This document shows positions 8,045 to 16,541 of a stretch of 64,000 bases of DNA, piece by piece. Origin of the DNA: CAVQEK01 sp964596645 (GTDB lineage: Bacteria > Bacteroidota > Bacteroidia > Cytophagales > Cyclobacteriaceae); the NCBI GenBank assembly GCA_964596645.1, contig CAZQVB010000010.1, positions 1 to 64,000 on the forward strand, in the 5' to 3' direction. Numbering within the stretch: position 1 is the stretch's first letter; each line of letters begins with the position of its first letter. Both the position numbers and the translations under genes were made by a program. The notes below the pieces were generated by a model, which saw nothing but the letters and a program-made list of their open reading frames with translations, was not told where the DNA came from and did no database searches.

Positions 8045-9304
8045 CTGTCGGTATAGTCCGTCGGGGTCGTACCGCTCGGCCTGCCATTGCGTATCAAAAG
8101 TTCTGTTTCTGGGGTCGTTGCCTACATTGGCCACATACATCCAGTTGCCATAGTTGCTGCTCACGTCATAGTCTATCAGCAGGCTTTCAAACCATGCCGC
8201 CCCCATGCGCCAATCTACCTGCAGGTTGTGCGCCAGATAGCTGGCTGCATTTTGCCGCCCGCGGTTGCTCATGTATCCGGTGTGCAGCAGCTCCAGCATG
8301 TTGGCATTCACGAAATCGTCGTCGGTGCGGCCGCAGCGCCAGAGGTCAAACTTTTCACGATCGTGAGACCAATCTGCCGGCGGGCGGTCTTTGATGCCAC
8401 TTTGACTGAATAGATGCCTCCCGTGCTTCAGAGCGATATATCGAAAAAAGTCGCGCCAAATCAGTTCAAAGACCAGCCAATAGGTAGAGTCATTTTTGCC
8501 AGCTTCCTCTTCATACTTTCGGATGTGCTGGTAAATGCTTCGGGGTGAGATGCTACCGTTGGCCAGCCAGGGTGAGAGCTTTGATGAATAAGCCGTGCCA
8601 ATCATGCCGTTGCGTGTTTCCTTGTAGTGCCTTATCTGCCCCGTTTGCCATGTGTATTCATTCACCCTCTCCATGGCAGCTTGCTCGCCACCACCATAGG
8701 GAAAGGCGCTGCGGGCATCGGCCGGCTTTGGCTGAACAAGGCTGTACATATCAAAATCGGCCCTGGCCATGCGGATGGAAGTGGAGCAGTCGTCGGGTGC
8801 ATCGAGCGGCTGGCACACCCTGCCATGCTGCTCCAGCGCTTTGCGAAAAGTGGTGAAAACAGGTGGAAGATCGGCGATGGCAAAGGGTATATCCTCAGGT
8901 AAATACAGGAAATTGCCATCAAACAGGTGAAGCGGCACCTGCTTGCTCAGCGCCTGTTCTACTTGTGCTTCCTCTGTGCCGGGCGCCCGGTGGGCATAGA
9001 CCGCCGCAGCCTGTACGGTCTGCAGCAGTTCGGGTATCACCACTTCGGGTATACCATGCGCTATGTTCAGTTCACCGCCTCTATCGCGCACGGCCGCCTG
9101 CAACGCTTCTACCGATTCTACCAGAAAACGGCCGCGGTAAGAGCCCGTGCGCACAAAACCGTAACTATCCTTTTGCCACCAACGCTCATCGAAAATGTAC
9201 ACCAGCACCACCTTTCGGTGCTTTTGCAAGGCGGTTGTGAGCGGCCGGTGATCGGTGAGCCGCAGATCGTTTCTGAACCAAACAATACCCGGAGCCTCAT
9301 TCAT
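8024..9304 (-). CDS. Cryptochrome DASH / deoxyribodipyrimidine photolyase
   Basis: 426 residues with an N-terminal photolyase alpha/beta domain ('GIVWFRNDLRLTDH') and a C-terminal FAD-binding helical domain. Segments matching the Cry-DASH subgroup are 'ETRNGMIGTAYSSKLSPWL', 'WRDFFRYIALKHG', 'MSNRGRQNAASYLAHNL' and 'SNYGNWMYVANVGNDPR'. Cry-DASH proteins bind FAD and usually an MTHF antenna and repair CPD lesions mainly in single-stranded or looped DNA under blue light. The start ATG overlaps the stop of the upstream FeS-BCP gene as ATGA, so both are translated from one message. Repair and signalling roles cannot be separated from sequence. Confidence 0.9.
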   Translation of the reverse strand: MNEAPGIVWFRNDLRLTDHRPLTTALQKHRKVVLVYIFDERWWQKDSYGFVRTGSYRGRFLVESVEALQAAVRDRGGELNIAHGIPEVVIPELLQTVQAAAVYAHRAPGTEEAQVEQALSKQVPLHLFDGNFLYLPEDIPFAIADLPPVFTTFRKALEQHGRVCQPLDAPDDCSTSIRMARADFDMYSLVQPKPADARSAFPYGGGEQAAMERVNEYTWQTGQIRHYKETRNGMIGTAYSSKLSPWLANGSISPRSIYQHIRKYEEEAGKNDSTYWLVFELIWRDFFRYIALKHGRHLFSQSGIKDRPPADWSHDREKFDLWRCGRTDDDFVNANMLELLHTGYMSNRGRQNAASYLAHNLQVDWRMGAAWFESLLIDYDVSSNYGNWMYVANVGNDPRNRTFDTQWQAERYDPDGLYRQLWLGSE

Positions 9305-10845
9305 AGGTTTTCTATGTCGTCAAGCACCTGTGCAGCCTTTTCCAGTATTTCGCTTCTGGTGGTAGCGTCCATTTTGTCCCAAAGCCGGTACACCATGCCG
9401 ATGCGAGGGTTTTTTTCGAGCTTGAGCCGGTGCTGGTCGTAGAAGTTCCAGTAGAGGCTATTGAAAGGGCAGGCATTTTTTGTTGTTCTCTCTTTGTGCG
9501 CGTAGTGGCACTTGGTGCAGTAGTCGCTCATTTTGTGTATGTAGTTGGCCGACGACACATACGGTTTGGTACCGACCACGCCGCCGTCGGCAAACTGGCT
9601 CATTCCCCTGGTATTGGTGATCTCTACCCACTGCAGTGCGTCGATGTAAATGCCGAGGTACCAATGATCTACCTCGTCCGGATCAATCCCCGCAAGCAGG
9701 GCGAAATTGCCCGTCACCATCAGTCGCTGTATGTGGTGGGCATAGGCTTTCTCCAGCGATTGCTTTACGGCATGGTGCACGCAATTCATCTTGGTTTGGG
9801 CCGTCCAGAAGTACTCAGGCAGCTTGCGCTGGTGGTCAAAATAATTCTTTTGAGCATAGTCAGGCATCTTCGCCCAGTACACGCCCCGCATGTACTCACG
9901 CCAGCCCAGTATTTGCCTTATAAAACCTTCGGCCTGCGATATGTCGATGTGCTGAGGCGATGCCTGCCATACCGATTCGCATGCTCTTATTACCTCCATC
10001 GGTGAAAGGAGCTTAGTATTCAGCGCGAAGGACAATCGCGAATGGTACAACGACCAGTGCGAAGCCGACATGGCATCTTGAAAGTCGCCAAAGCGGGGGA
10101 GCATGTGTTTCAGAAAATGCTGTAGGGCCTCCAGCGCTTCTGCACGAGTGACAGGCCAGGCCAGGTGTAGGGCATTCACCACACCCATAGTTTTCACCCC
10201 GTGCCTGGTCAGCATATCTACAATATCCGTGACATCGTGATCGAAAAAATGGGGTGGGGGAGGCTGATGGTTTTTTGGCAATTTTTTACGATTGTCCTGG
10301 TCGTAGTTCCACGTACCGCCTGCCGGGCTGCCGGCATCCATGAGCACATCGTGTTTTTGCCGCAGGCTGCGGTAGAAGTTTTCCATCAGGTACTGCCGTT
10401 TTCCTTTGAAAAAATGAGCCAGTTCCTGCCTATGGGTCACAAAGTGTTCTGTGTCGGCAGCGTGTACTTCTATATCTATTTGTTGTGAAAATGCCTTCAG
10501 GTACGCGTCGACCCTGTACTCATCGGGCAGTTGATATTCAAATCGTTTGATGCCGTAGCGGGCAATGGCCGCATGCAGATTTTCCGTAACGGACTGCTGG
10601 TTGGCCTCATCGTCCAGGGCAAGGTAGAGCATGTGGTGCCCGCGGTGACTGAGGGCTTTGTGAAACAGGCGCATGGCCAGAAAAAAGGCGGCCACTTTTT
10701 GGATGTGGTGTACGGTATAATCGGTTTCCTGCCGCACTTCCATCATCAGGTACAATATGTCCGGGTTTACCGTGCGAAACCAGGAATGCTCTATGTTGAG
10801 TTGGTCGCCCAATACGAGGCGCAGGGTGCTGTACTCCGACTTCAT
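9301..10845 (-). CDS. FeS-BCP (PhrB/CryPro-type) photolyase
   Basis: 514 residues from the ATG at 10845 (MKSEYSTLRLVLGDQLN); the open frame extends 13 residues upstream without family similarity. Four cysteines at about residues 355, 443, 446 and 459 ('MNCVHH', 'YCTKCHY', 'NACPFN') have the same 88-3-13 spacing as the [4Fe-4S] ligands of Agrobacterium PhrB. Members repair (6-4) photoproducts with FAD and a lumazine antenna. It is coupled by a 4-nt overlap to the Cry-DASH gene, so one transcript may provide repair of two classes of UV damage. The substrate is inferred from family. Confidence 0.9.
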   Translation of the reverse strand: MKSEYSTLRLVLGDQLNIEHSWFRTVNPDILYLMMEVRQETDYTVHHIQKVAAFFLAMRLFHKALSHRGHHMLYLALDDEANQQSVTENLHAAIARYGIKRFEYQLPDEYRVDAYLKAFSQQIDIEVHAADTEHFVTHRQELAHFFKGKRQYLMENFYRSLRQKHDVLMDAGSPAGGTWNYDQDNRKKLPKNHQPPPPHFFDHDVTDIVDMLTRHGVKTMGVVNALHLAWPVTRAEALEALQHFLKHMLPRFGDFQDAMSASHWSLYHSRLSFALNTKLLSPMEVIRACESVWQASPQHIDISQAEGFIRQILGWREYMRGVYWAKMPDYAQKNYFDHQRKLPEYFWTAQTKMNCVHHAVKQSLEKAYAHHIQRLMVTGNFALLAGIDPDEVDHWYLGIYIDALQWVEITNTRGMSQFADGGVVGTKPYVSSANYIHKMSDYCTKCHYAHKERTTKNACPFNSLYWNFYDQHRLKLEKNPRIGMVYRLWDKMDATTRSEILEKAAQVLDDIENL

Positions 10846-11043
10846 GGTGCGTGATGGCTGTTGGTGATGCTGTGCCCAACACACTGAATCTGCAAAAGGT
10901 TTGGCGGTGCGGGCCGGGTGGTATTTGTTAATAATATGATAATGACTGCATGATGCTGGGGCAAAATGATTGTGCTTTATTCGTCACCGTATTTGCGGCT
11001 GTTCGCATATGGGCATCGCAGCATCTGCTTCACCTTTAGTCGT

Positions 11044-11145
11044 ATGAAATTATTTAAAACACAAGGTCTCTTCGCTGATAGCGTAGTTTTTTACCTCATC
11101 GCTGGTGCTATTCTGGCGCTCATATTAGGAATTTCGGTTTCCTGA
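11044..11145 (+). CDS. Possible 33-residue single-span membrane peptide
   Basis: A short frame (MKLFKTQGLF...) with one hydrophobic segment (about residues 14-31, 'VVFYLIAGAILALILGIS') lies in the 300-nt gap between the photolyase operon and corA. It has a Lys-containing N-terminus and a membrane helix typical of small membrane proteins. There is no clear ribosome-binding site, and the composition alone could arise by chance. Low confidence. Confidence 0.3.
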   Translation: MKLFKTQGLFADSVVFYLIAGAILALILGISVS

Positions 11146-11153
11146 CAGAGTTT

Positions 11154-12257
11154 CTAAAACCAATTTCTGCTTTTCATATACAGCGTCATACCTCCGGCCA
11201 GTATGCCCATGGCTGCCAGGGCGTAGTAGTAGCCATTTTCCCACTGCAGCTCGGGCATATGCTGAAAGTTCATGCCGTATAAGCCCGATATAAAGGTGAG
11301 CGGAATGAAGATGGTAGACACGATGGTGAGTGTTTTCATCACCTGGTTCATCTTGTTGCTCAAGGTGGAGTTGTACATGTCCAAAAAGCCGGTGTACATT
11401 TCACGCAGCAGGTTTTCCGACTCCACAATACTTTGCAGGTGATCGAGTGTGTCGTTGAAATAATGCATGTTTTTCCTTTGTATCAGTTTGTTTTCCATAC
11501 CCATGAGCCGGCGCAGTGCATCGCGGGTGGGCATCAAAAGGCGCCTCAACTGAGCGAGTTGCTTTCTGTCGTGCAGTATTTTCTCGATGAGGTCTTTGCG
11601 AGGGTTGGAAAACAACGCTTCTTCCAGCGCATTGGCACTTATGGTGAGCTCGTCTATGATTAAATAATATTGATCTACCATGGCATCGATGAGCAGGTAC
11701 ATGAGGTAATCGGCCTTGCGCCTGCGCACTTTGCCTGAGCCGGAAAAGAGCCGTTCGCGTATGTGGTGAAAGGTGTCTCCTTTTTTTTCCTGAAAAGACA
11801 CGAGCATGTTTTGTCCCAGCACAAAGCTGATGTGTTCTTGTTCTATGCTTTCGGTGGTGCCGTCGTAGGTGAGCATTTTCATGGTAAAGAAAATCACCTC
11901 TTCGAAGTCTTCAATTTTAGGCAGTTGATGAATGTTGAGCACATCCTCCAGCAGCAGCGGGTGCAGTTCCAGCTTTAGCCCCAGCCGCTCTATCATTTTT
12001 TCGTCGTTCAGGCCGGTTATGTTTATCCAATCTGTTTTTTCGTCGTCGAAGTACTGCGGCAAATCAGCGATTTCTTCTGCATGTACATGCTTCACGTCGG
12101 GTTCATCGTACTGAATCAGCTCAAATTCGGGTTGCTGATCACGGACTTCGCCTGTGTATACCAGGGTGCCGGGTGGTTTGCCCACCTTGTTTCTCAGCAC
12201 GGGTATGGGTTTCAGCAGGCGCTTGCGTGCACGCCTGAAACGACTTCTTACGCTCAT
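11154..12257 (-). CDS. corA: Magnesium/cobalt transporter CorA
   Basis: 367 residues. A soluble N-terminal domain is followed by two C-terminal membrane helices, with the signature 'YGMNF' loop (about residue 323) between them and a short tail ending 'KSRNWF'. CorA forms a pentameric channel for Mg2+ (and Co2+/Ni2+) in the cytoplasmic membrane. The periplasmic loop 'MNFQHMPELQWENGYY' is the expected form. It stands alone on the minus strand. Length and topology are normal, and nothing indicates an alternative function beyond the Mg2+ efflux or Zn2+ roles seen in some relatives. Confidence 0.93.
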   Translation of the reverse strand: MSVRSRFRRARKRLLKPIPVLRNKVGKPPGTLVYTGEVRDQQPEFELIQYDEPDVKHVHAEEIADLPQYFDDEKTDWINITGLNDEKMIERLGLKLELHPLLLEDVLNIHQLPKIEDFEEVIFFTMKMLTYDGTTESIEQEHISFVLGQNMLVSFQEKKGDTFHHIRERLFSGSGKVRRRKADYLMYLLIDAMVDQYYLIIDELTISANALEEALFSNPRKDLIEKILHDRKQLAQLRRLLMPTRDALRRLMGMENKLIQRKNMHYFNDTLDHLQSIVESENLLREMYTGFLDMYNSTLSNKMNQVMKTLTIVSTIFIPLTFISGLYGMNFQHMPELQWENGYYYALAAMGILAGGMTLYMKSRNWF

Positions 12258-12449
12258 AGGTCGGTGGTGGTTGATAGAAGGCTGAAAATAGGGATGAAAT
12301 GCGAATTGGGAAAAGGCCAGGTTTTAAAAAAAAATAACTGGGCGTGGTAATGCTGGTGTACCCATGTGTACCAACATGCCGCCAGCTTCAGGAAAGCGGC
12401 CCTGCGTCACGACGGGGTACAAGCCATTTACTTCGCACCCAATTATTAC

Positions 12450-12457
12450 TACTTTTG
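12450..12457 (+). promoter_or_regulatory. Putative -7 element for the GT2 gene
   Basis: TACTTTTG matches TAnnTTTG and lies 36 nt before the ATG at 12493. The -33 region has only TTTA at the expected distance, so the call is moderate. Confidence 0.4.
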
Positions 12458-12492
12458 AAACAATAAAAAGCTCAGTGCAGGAATTTCCAACA

Positions 12493-13278
12493 ATGGTAGA
12501 AAGCAGTCTGATAATAGCTACATACAACTGGCCGGAGGCGCTTGACCTGGTGCTTCAAAGCGTATTGCTACAAACAAAGCTTCCGTCGGAAGTCATCATT
12601 GCCGACGATGGGTCGGGTTTGCCAACTCGGCAATTGATTGAGCGCCATCAGCAAAACTTTCCTGTACCCCTCAAGCATGCCTGGCAGGAAGACAAAGGCT
12701 TTCGGGCGGCCAGGAGCAGGAATAATGCGGCAGCCTTGTCTTCGGGTCGCGTGCTGATGTTTCTGGATGGAGACCTGATCATGTCGCCCGAGTATGTAGA
12801 AGATGCTTTGGAGTACGTGAAGAAAGGGCAGATGAGCATCCAAAACAGGGTGTTGCTTTCAGAAGGCCTTACCCGGGAATTGATCAACGGTAAGAAAATA
12901 AAAATCAACTTCTTCTCGAAGGGCATACTTGCCAATAGAAAGAACTGCATAAGGATTCCCGCCGTGAACAAGATAAAGCGCACCCGGCAAGACTTTAAAA
13001 AGAACAGGGGCGGGCTGCTGTCCGTCACCCGGGAAGACTATTTTTCTGTACGCGGCTACGACGAATCTTTTGAGGGCTGGGGCAATGAAGACAAAGATTT
13101 GATCATTCGCCTGATGCACCATGGTGTGAAAAAGAAAATACTCCTGTTTCAGGGCAGAACCTATCATCTCTACCACAAGCTGGTACAGCACAACAGCAGT
13201 ACGACCAGCATGATGAAGGTAAACGACACCATTGACAACAAGCGAATAATTGCCACAACCAGCTCGCTTCCTCAATAA
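12493..13278 (+). CDS. Family 2 glycosyltransferase
   Basis: 261 residues from the ATG at 12493 (MVESSLIIATYNWPEAL); the frame runs upstream but without family features. GT-A fold signs are the N-terminal 'SLIIATYNWP', the nucleotide-site 'IIADDGSG', the metal-binding 'FLDGDLI' (about residue 95), and a C-terminal 'FEGWGNEDKDLIIRL' resembling the Glyco_transf_7C acceptor-side region. It probably transfers a sugar from a nucleotide donor to a glycan on the cytoplasmic face of the membrane. It is isolated between corA and leuB (convergent with leuB by about 20 nt), so the target is unknown. Confidence 0.85.
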   Translation: MVESSLIIATYNWPEALDLVLQSVLLQTKLPSEVIIADDGSGLPTRQLIERHQQNFPVPLKHAWQEDKGFRAARSRNNAAALSSGRVLMFLDGDLIMSPEYVEDALEYVKKGQMSIQNRVLLSEGLTRELINGKKIKINFFSKGILANRKNCIRIPAVNKIKRTRQDFKKNRGGLLSVTREDYFSVRGYDESFEGWGNEDKDLIIRLMHHGVKKKILLFQGRTYHLYHKLVQHNSSTTSMMKVNDTIDNKRIIATTSSLPQ

Positions 13279-13297
13279 ATCAGCGAGTTGCTTTATA

Positions 13298-14365
13298 TCA
13301 ATGCTTCTCTATATATTCCTGCAACCAGTCGCCAACCTCGGTGGTAGAGTGTGACGCACCGTTTTCGGCGATATCTTCCGTTACCACGCCCGCGCTCATG
13401 GAGGCATCTACGGCGGCCCGCACGTCGAGCGCCTCTTTGGTCATGTTCAGTGACTCCAGCAGCATGGCGGCACTGAGCACGGTAGCCAGCGGATTGGCGA
13501 TATTTTTGCCGGCGGCCTGCGGATACGAGCCATGAATGGGTTCAAAAACTGATGTTTCCAGGCCGATGGAAGCCGAAGGCAGCATGCCGAGCGAACCGGA
13601 GATTACCGAGGCTTCATCGGAAAGGATGTCGCCAAACATGTTTTCGGTCACCATCACATCGAAGCGCTTGGGCCATTGTATGATCTGCATGGCGGCATTG
13701 TCTACAAACAGATACTCCACCTCTACCTGCGGATACTGCGGTCGCAGCTCCTGCACTACCTCGCGCCATAGCCGCGATGTGGCCAACACATTGGCTTTAT
13801 CCACAGCGGTGAGCTTTTTGCGGCGTTTCAGCGCATATTCAAAAGCGAGCTTTACGATGCGTTCTACTTCGGCACGGGTATACACACAGGTGTCGTAGGC
13901 GGTGTTTTGGTCTTCTGAGCGTCCGCGGGGTTCGCCAAAGTAGATGCCGCCGGTGAGCTCTCGTACCACCACAAAGTCGGCGCCTTCCACCAGGTCGCGG
14001 CGCAAGGGTGACTTGTGAATAAGCGAAGGAAATGTGGTGACGGGTCTGATGTTGGCAAAAAGCCCCAATTTTTTGCGCATGGCGAGCAGACCCTGTTCGG
14101 GGCGCACCTTTGCTTTTGGGTCATTGTCGTATTTCGGGTCGCCGATGGCACCAAACAGCACGGCGTCTGCTTCTTTGCACAGTTTGTAGGTATCTTCAGG
14201 AAATGGATCGCCCACGGCATCTATTGCGGCTGCACCTACCGGGGCGTGGTCGAACTGAAACTGGTGGTTGTGTTTTTTGGCAATGGCATGAAGCACTTTC
14301 AGGGCCTGGGCAACTATTTCCGGCCCGATGCCGTCGCCGGCCAACACTGCTATTTTCTTGTTCAT
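13298..14365 (-). CDS. leuB: 3-isopropylmalate dehydrogenase
   Basis: 355 residues, the usual length. It begins 'KKIAVLAGDGIGPEIV' and has the 'DVMVTENMFGDILSDEAS' Mg2+/substrate region and 'GSLGMLPSASIG' near residue 260, followed by 'FEPIHGSYPQAAGKNIANP'. It oxidatively decarboxylates 3-isopropylmalate in leucine synthesis (cytosol, NAD+). It is the last gene of leuC-leuD-leuA-leuB, starting 8 nt after leuA. Because LeuB homologues also act on citramalate-derived intermediates, a joint role in isoleucine synthesis is possible if the adjacent synthase is a citramalate synthase. Confidence 0.95.
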   Translation of the reverse strand: MNKKIAVLAGDGIGPEIVAQALKVLHAIAKKHNHQFQFDHAPVGAAAIDAVGDPFPEDTYKLCKEADAVLFGAIGDPKYDNDPKAKVRPEQGLLAMRKKLGLFANIRPVTTFPSLIHKSPLRRDLVEGADFVVVRELTGGIYFGEPRGRSEDQNTAYDTCVYTRAEVERIVKLAFEYALKRRKKLTAVDKANVLATSRLWREVVQELRPQYPQVEVEYLFVDNAAMQIIQWPKRFDVMVTENMFGDILSDEASVISGSLGMLPSASIGLETSVFEPIHGSYPQAAGKNIANPLATVLSAAMLLESLNMTKEALDVRAAVDASMSAGVVTEDIAENGASHSTTEVGDWLQEYIEKH

Positions 14366-14373
14366 CGAATGGA

Positions 14374-15903
14374 TTATTTATTATGATTCATTGTTTCCAG
14401 TATGTTCAGCATGCGCAGCGTGGCTTTTATGGCCGCGATGGTCTGGTCGGAGTCCAGGCCGCGCGTTTTGAATGTGCGGCCGTTGAGCGACCAACTGATG
14501 ATGCTTTCTACCAGGGCGTCGGTTTTGCCACCCGGCGGTATGGTGATGGTGTAGTCGGCGAGTACAGGATGTATTTTTCCCAGTTTGTCATATATCTTCC
14601 AGAGGGCTTTCATGAAGGCGTCGTACTGCCCATCGCCACTTGCGGTTTCTTCATACACCTTTCCTTTTATATCAATGCTCAGTGTGGCCATGCTGCGCAA
14701 GCCTGCCGCTACGGTGAGTGAGTAGTTTTTGATCTTGATCTTCTCCTCTATTTTCTCGCTGCGCAGCACGTCGCTTATGATGTAGGGCAGGTCTTCTTTG
14801 GTCACGGTTTCTTTCTTGTCGCCCAGCTCTATCACGCGCTGGGTCACCAGGCGCATTTCGTCGGCATCGAGCGAAATGCCCATTTCGTCCAGGTTTTTGG
14901 TAATGCTTGCTTTGCCAGACATTTTGCCGAGGGCATATTGCCGCTTTCGGCCAAAGCGCTCGGGTATCAGGTCGTTGTAGTACAGGTTGTCTTTCTGGTC
15001 GCCATCGGCATGTATGCCGCTCGTTTGGGTAAACACATATTCGCCGATCAGCGGTTTGTTTTGAGGTATGCGAATGCCTGAAAAGGACTCCACGATCTTG
15101 GACACGAAATACATTTTTTTCTCATTCACCGACAGCTTCAGGTTCAGGTGATCTTTGGCCACGCCGATCACACTGGAGAGCGGCACATTGCCGGCCCGCT
15201 CGCCCAGGCCGTTCATGGTGGTGTGTATGCCGCTGATGCCCGCCTTCAGCGCACAATATACATTGGCTGTGGCCAGGTCGTAGTCGTTGTGTGCATGGAA
15301 GTCGAAGTGCAGGCCGGGAAAAGCTTCAATCATATCGCGGCAGAAGCGGAAGGTTTCGTCGTGGTTGAGTATGCCCAATGTATCGGGCAGCATAAAGCGC
15401 CTGATGCCGGTGTCTTTGAGCCCTTCTACCATTTGCATCACGTATTCCGGCGAATTGCGCATGCCGTTGGACCAGTCTTCGAAGTAGATGTTGGCAGAGA
15501 TGCCCATCCTGGCTGCTTCGGCCAGGGTGTTTTTGATGTCCTCAATATGCTCCTGAGGCTGCTTGCGCAGTTGTAGCTGGCAGTGCTTCAGGGAGCCTTT
15601 GGTGAGCAGGTTGATCACCTTGCCACCGGCTTTTTTTATCCAGTTCAGCGACTCTTTCTTATCGACAAAACCGAGGATCTCTATTTGGCCGGCATAGCCA
15701 TTCTTATTGGCCCAGTCGAGTATTTCTTTTGCTCCTGTAAACTCTCCCTTGGATACCCGTGCAGAGGCGACTTCTATGCGGTCTACTTTGAGGTCTTCAA
15801 GAAGAAGCTTTGCGATGTTGAGTTTTTCGGTTTCGGTAAAGGAAACACCGGATGTTTGTTCGCCATCGCGCAGGGTGGTGTCGAGTATTTCAATTTTTCT
15901 CAT
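14374..15903 (-). CDS. leuA: 2-isopropylmalate synthase family (LeuA/CimA-like) with regulatory domain
   Basis: 509 residues from the ATG at 15903, preceded by an AAAGGTGGG-type ribosome-binding site; an in-frame GTG at 15912 is the alternative. The TIM-barrel HMGL-like domain has 'ILDTTLRDGEQTSGVSF', 'DFHAHNDYDLATAN' and 'GLGERAGN', followed by the helical linker and a C-terminal LeuA allosteric domain ('AAGLRSMATLSIDIKGK'). It condenses acetyl-CoA with a 2-oxo acid. The 'GEQTSG' variant, instead of 'GEQSPG', marks a subgroup that includes (R)-citramalate synthases, so the substrate may be 2-oxoisovalerate (leucine) or pyruvate (isoleucine). Operon position favours leucine synthesis. Confidence 0.85.
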   Translation of the reverse strand: MRKIEILDTTLRDGEQTSGVSFTETEKLNIAKLLLEDLKVDRIEVASARVSKGEFTGAKEILDWANKNGYAGQIEILGFVDKKESLNWIKKAGGKVINLLTKGSLKHCQLQLRKQPQEHIEDIKNTLAEAARMGISANIYFEDWSNGMRNSPEYVMQMVEGLKDTGIRRFMLPDTLGILNHDETFRFCRDMIEAFPGLHFDFHAHNDYDLATANVYCALKAGISGIHTTMNGLGERAGNVPLSSVIGVAKDHLNLKLSVNEKKMYFVSKIVESFSGIRIPQNKPLIGEYVFTQTSGIHADGDQKDNLYYNDLIPERFGRKRQYALGKMSGKASITKNLDEMGISLDADEMRLVTQRVIELGDKKETVTKEDLPYIISDVLRSEKIEEKIKIKNYSLTVAAGLRSMATLSIDIKGKVYEETASGDGQYDAFMKALWKIYDKLGKIHPVLADYTITIPPGGKTDALVESIISWSLNGRTFKTRGLDSDQTIAAIKATLRMLNILETMNHNK

Positions 15904-15914
15904 CGTACCCACCT

Positions 15915-16508
15915 TTAGCTCCTGCTGGCTTCAAAGGCCTCTATTTTATCTTTTATGCTCATCAGGTAGTCGATGTCGTCGTAGCCATTGAGCATGCACT
16001 CTTTTTTGTATGGGTTTATTTCAAAAGATTCTTTCTCGCCGCTACTCAGTATGGTTATTTCCTGTGCGGTGAGATCTACGCGCAGCTCAGCGCGAGCATC
16101 CTGCTCTATTTGCTTGAAAATTTTATCGAGAAAGGCCTCCGACACCTGTACCGGGAGAAGACCGTTGTTGAGGGCATTATTTTTAAAAATATCTGCAAAA
16201 AAGCTCGATACCACCACCTTGAAGCCATAGTCGTAGATGGCCCATGCGGCATGCTCACGGCTCGATCCGCTTCCGAAGTTTTTTCCGGCCACCAGTATTT
16301 GCCCGCTGTACTCCGCCTTGTTCAGCGGAAAGTCGGGCTTGGGCTGGTTGCTTTTGTCGTAGCGCCAGTCGCGAAAGAGGTTGTCGCCAAAGCCTTCGCG
16401 CGTGGTGGCTTTGAGAAAGCGCGCCGGTATGATCTGGTCAGTGTCTACATTTTCGATTGGCAACGGTACGGCGGTAGACTGTATGGTGGTAAATTTTTCT
16501 CTGGGCAT
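15915..16508 (-). CDS. leuD: 3-isopropylmalate dehydratase, small subunit
   Basis: 197 residues, the aconitase swivel-domain subunit. 'VDTDQIIPARFLK' near the N-terminus and 'GKNFGSGSSREHAAWAIYDYG' near residue 75 are diagnostic. It pairs with LeuC to isomerise 2- to 3-isopropylmalate. It starts 33 nt after the leuC stop and ends 11 nt before the leuA ATG. Confidence 0.96.
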   Translation of the reverse strand: MPREKFTTIQSTAVPLPIENVDTDQIIPARFLKATTREGFGDNLFRDWRYDKSNQPKPDFPLNKAEYSGQILVAGKNFGSGSSREHAAWAIYDYGFKVVVSSFFADIFKNNALNNGLLPVQVSEAFLDKIFKQIEQDARAELRVDLTAQEITILSSGEKESFEINPYKKECMLNGYDDIDYLMSIKDKIEAFEASRS

Positions 16509-16541
16509 TGCTGTGTTGTTCTGTCAGTTTAAAAAAAAGAA

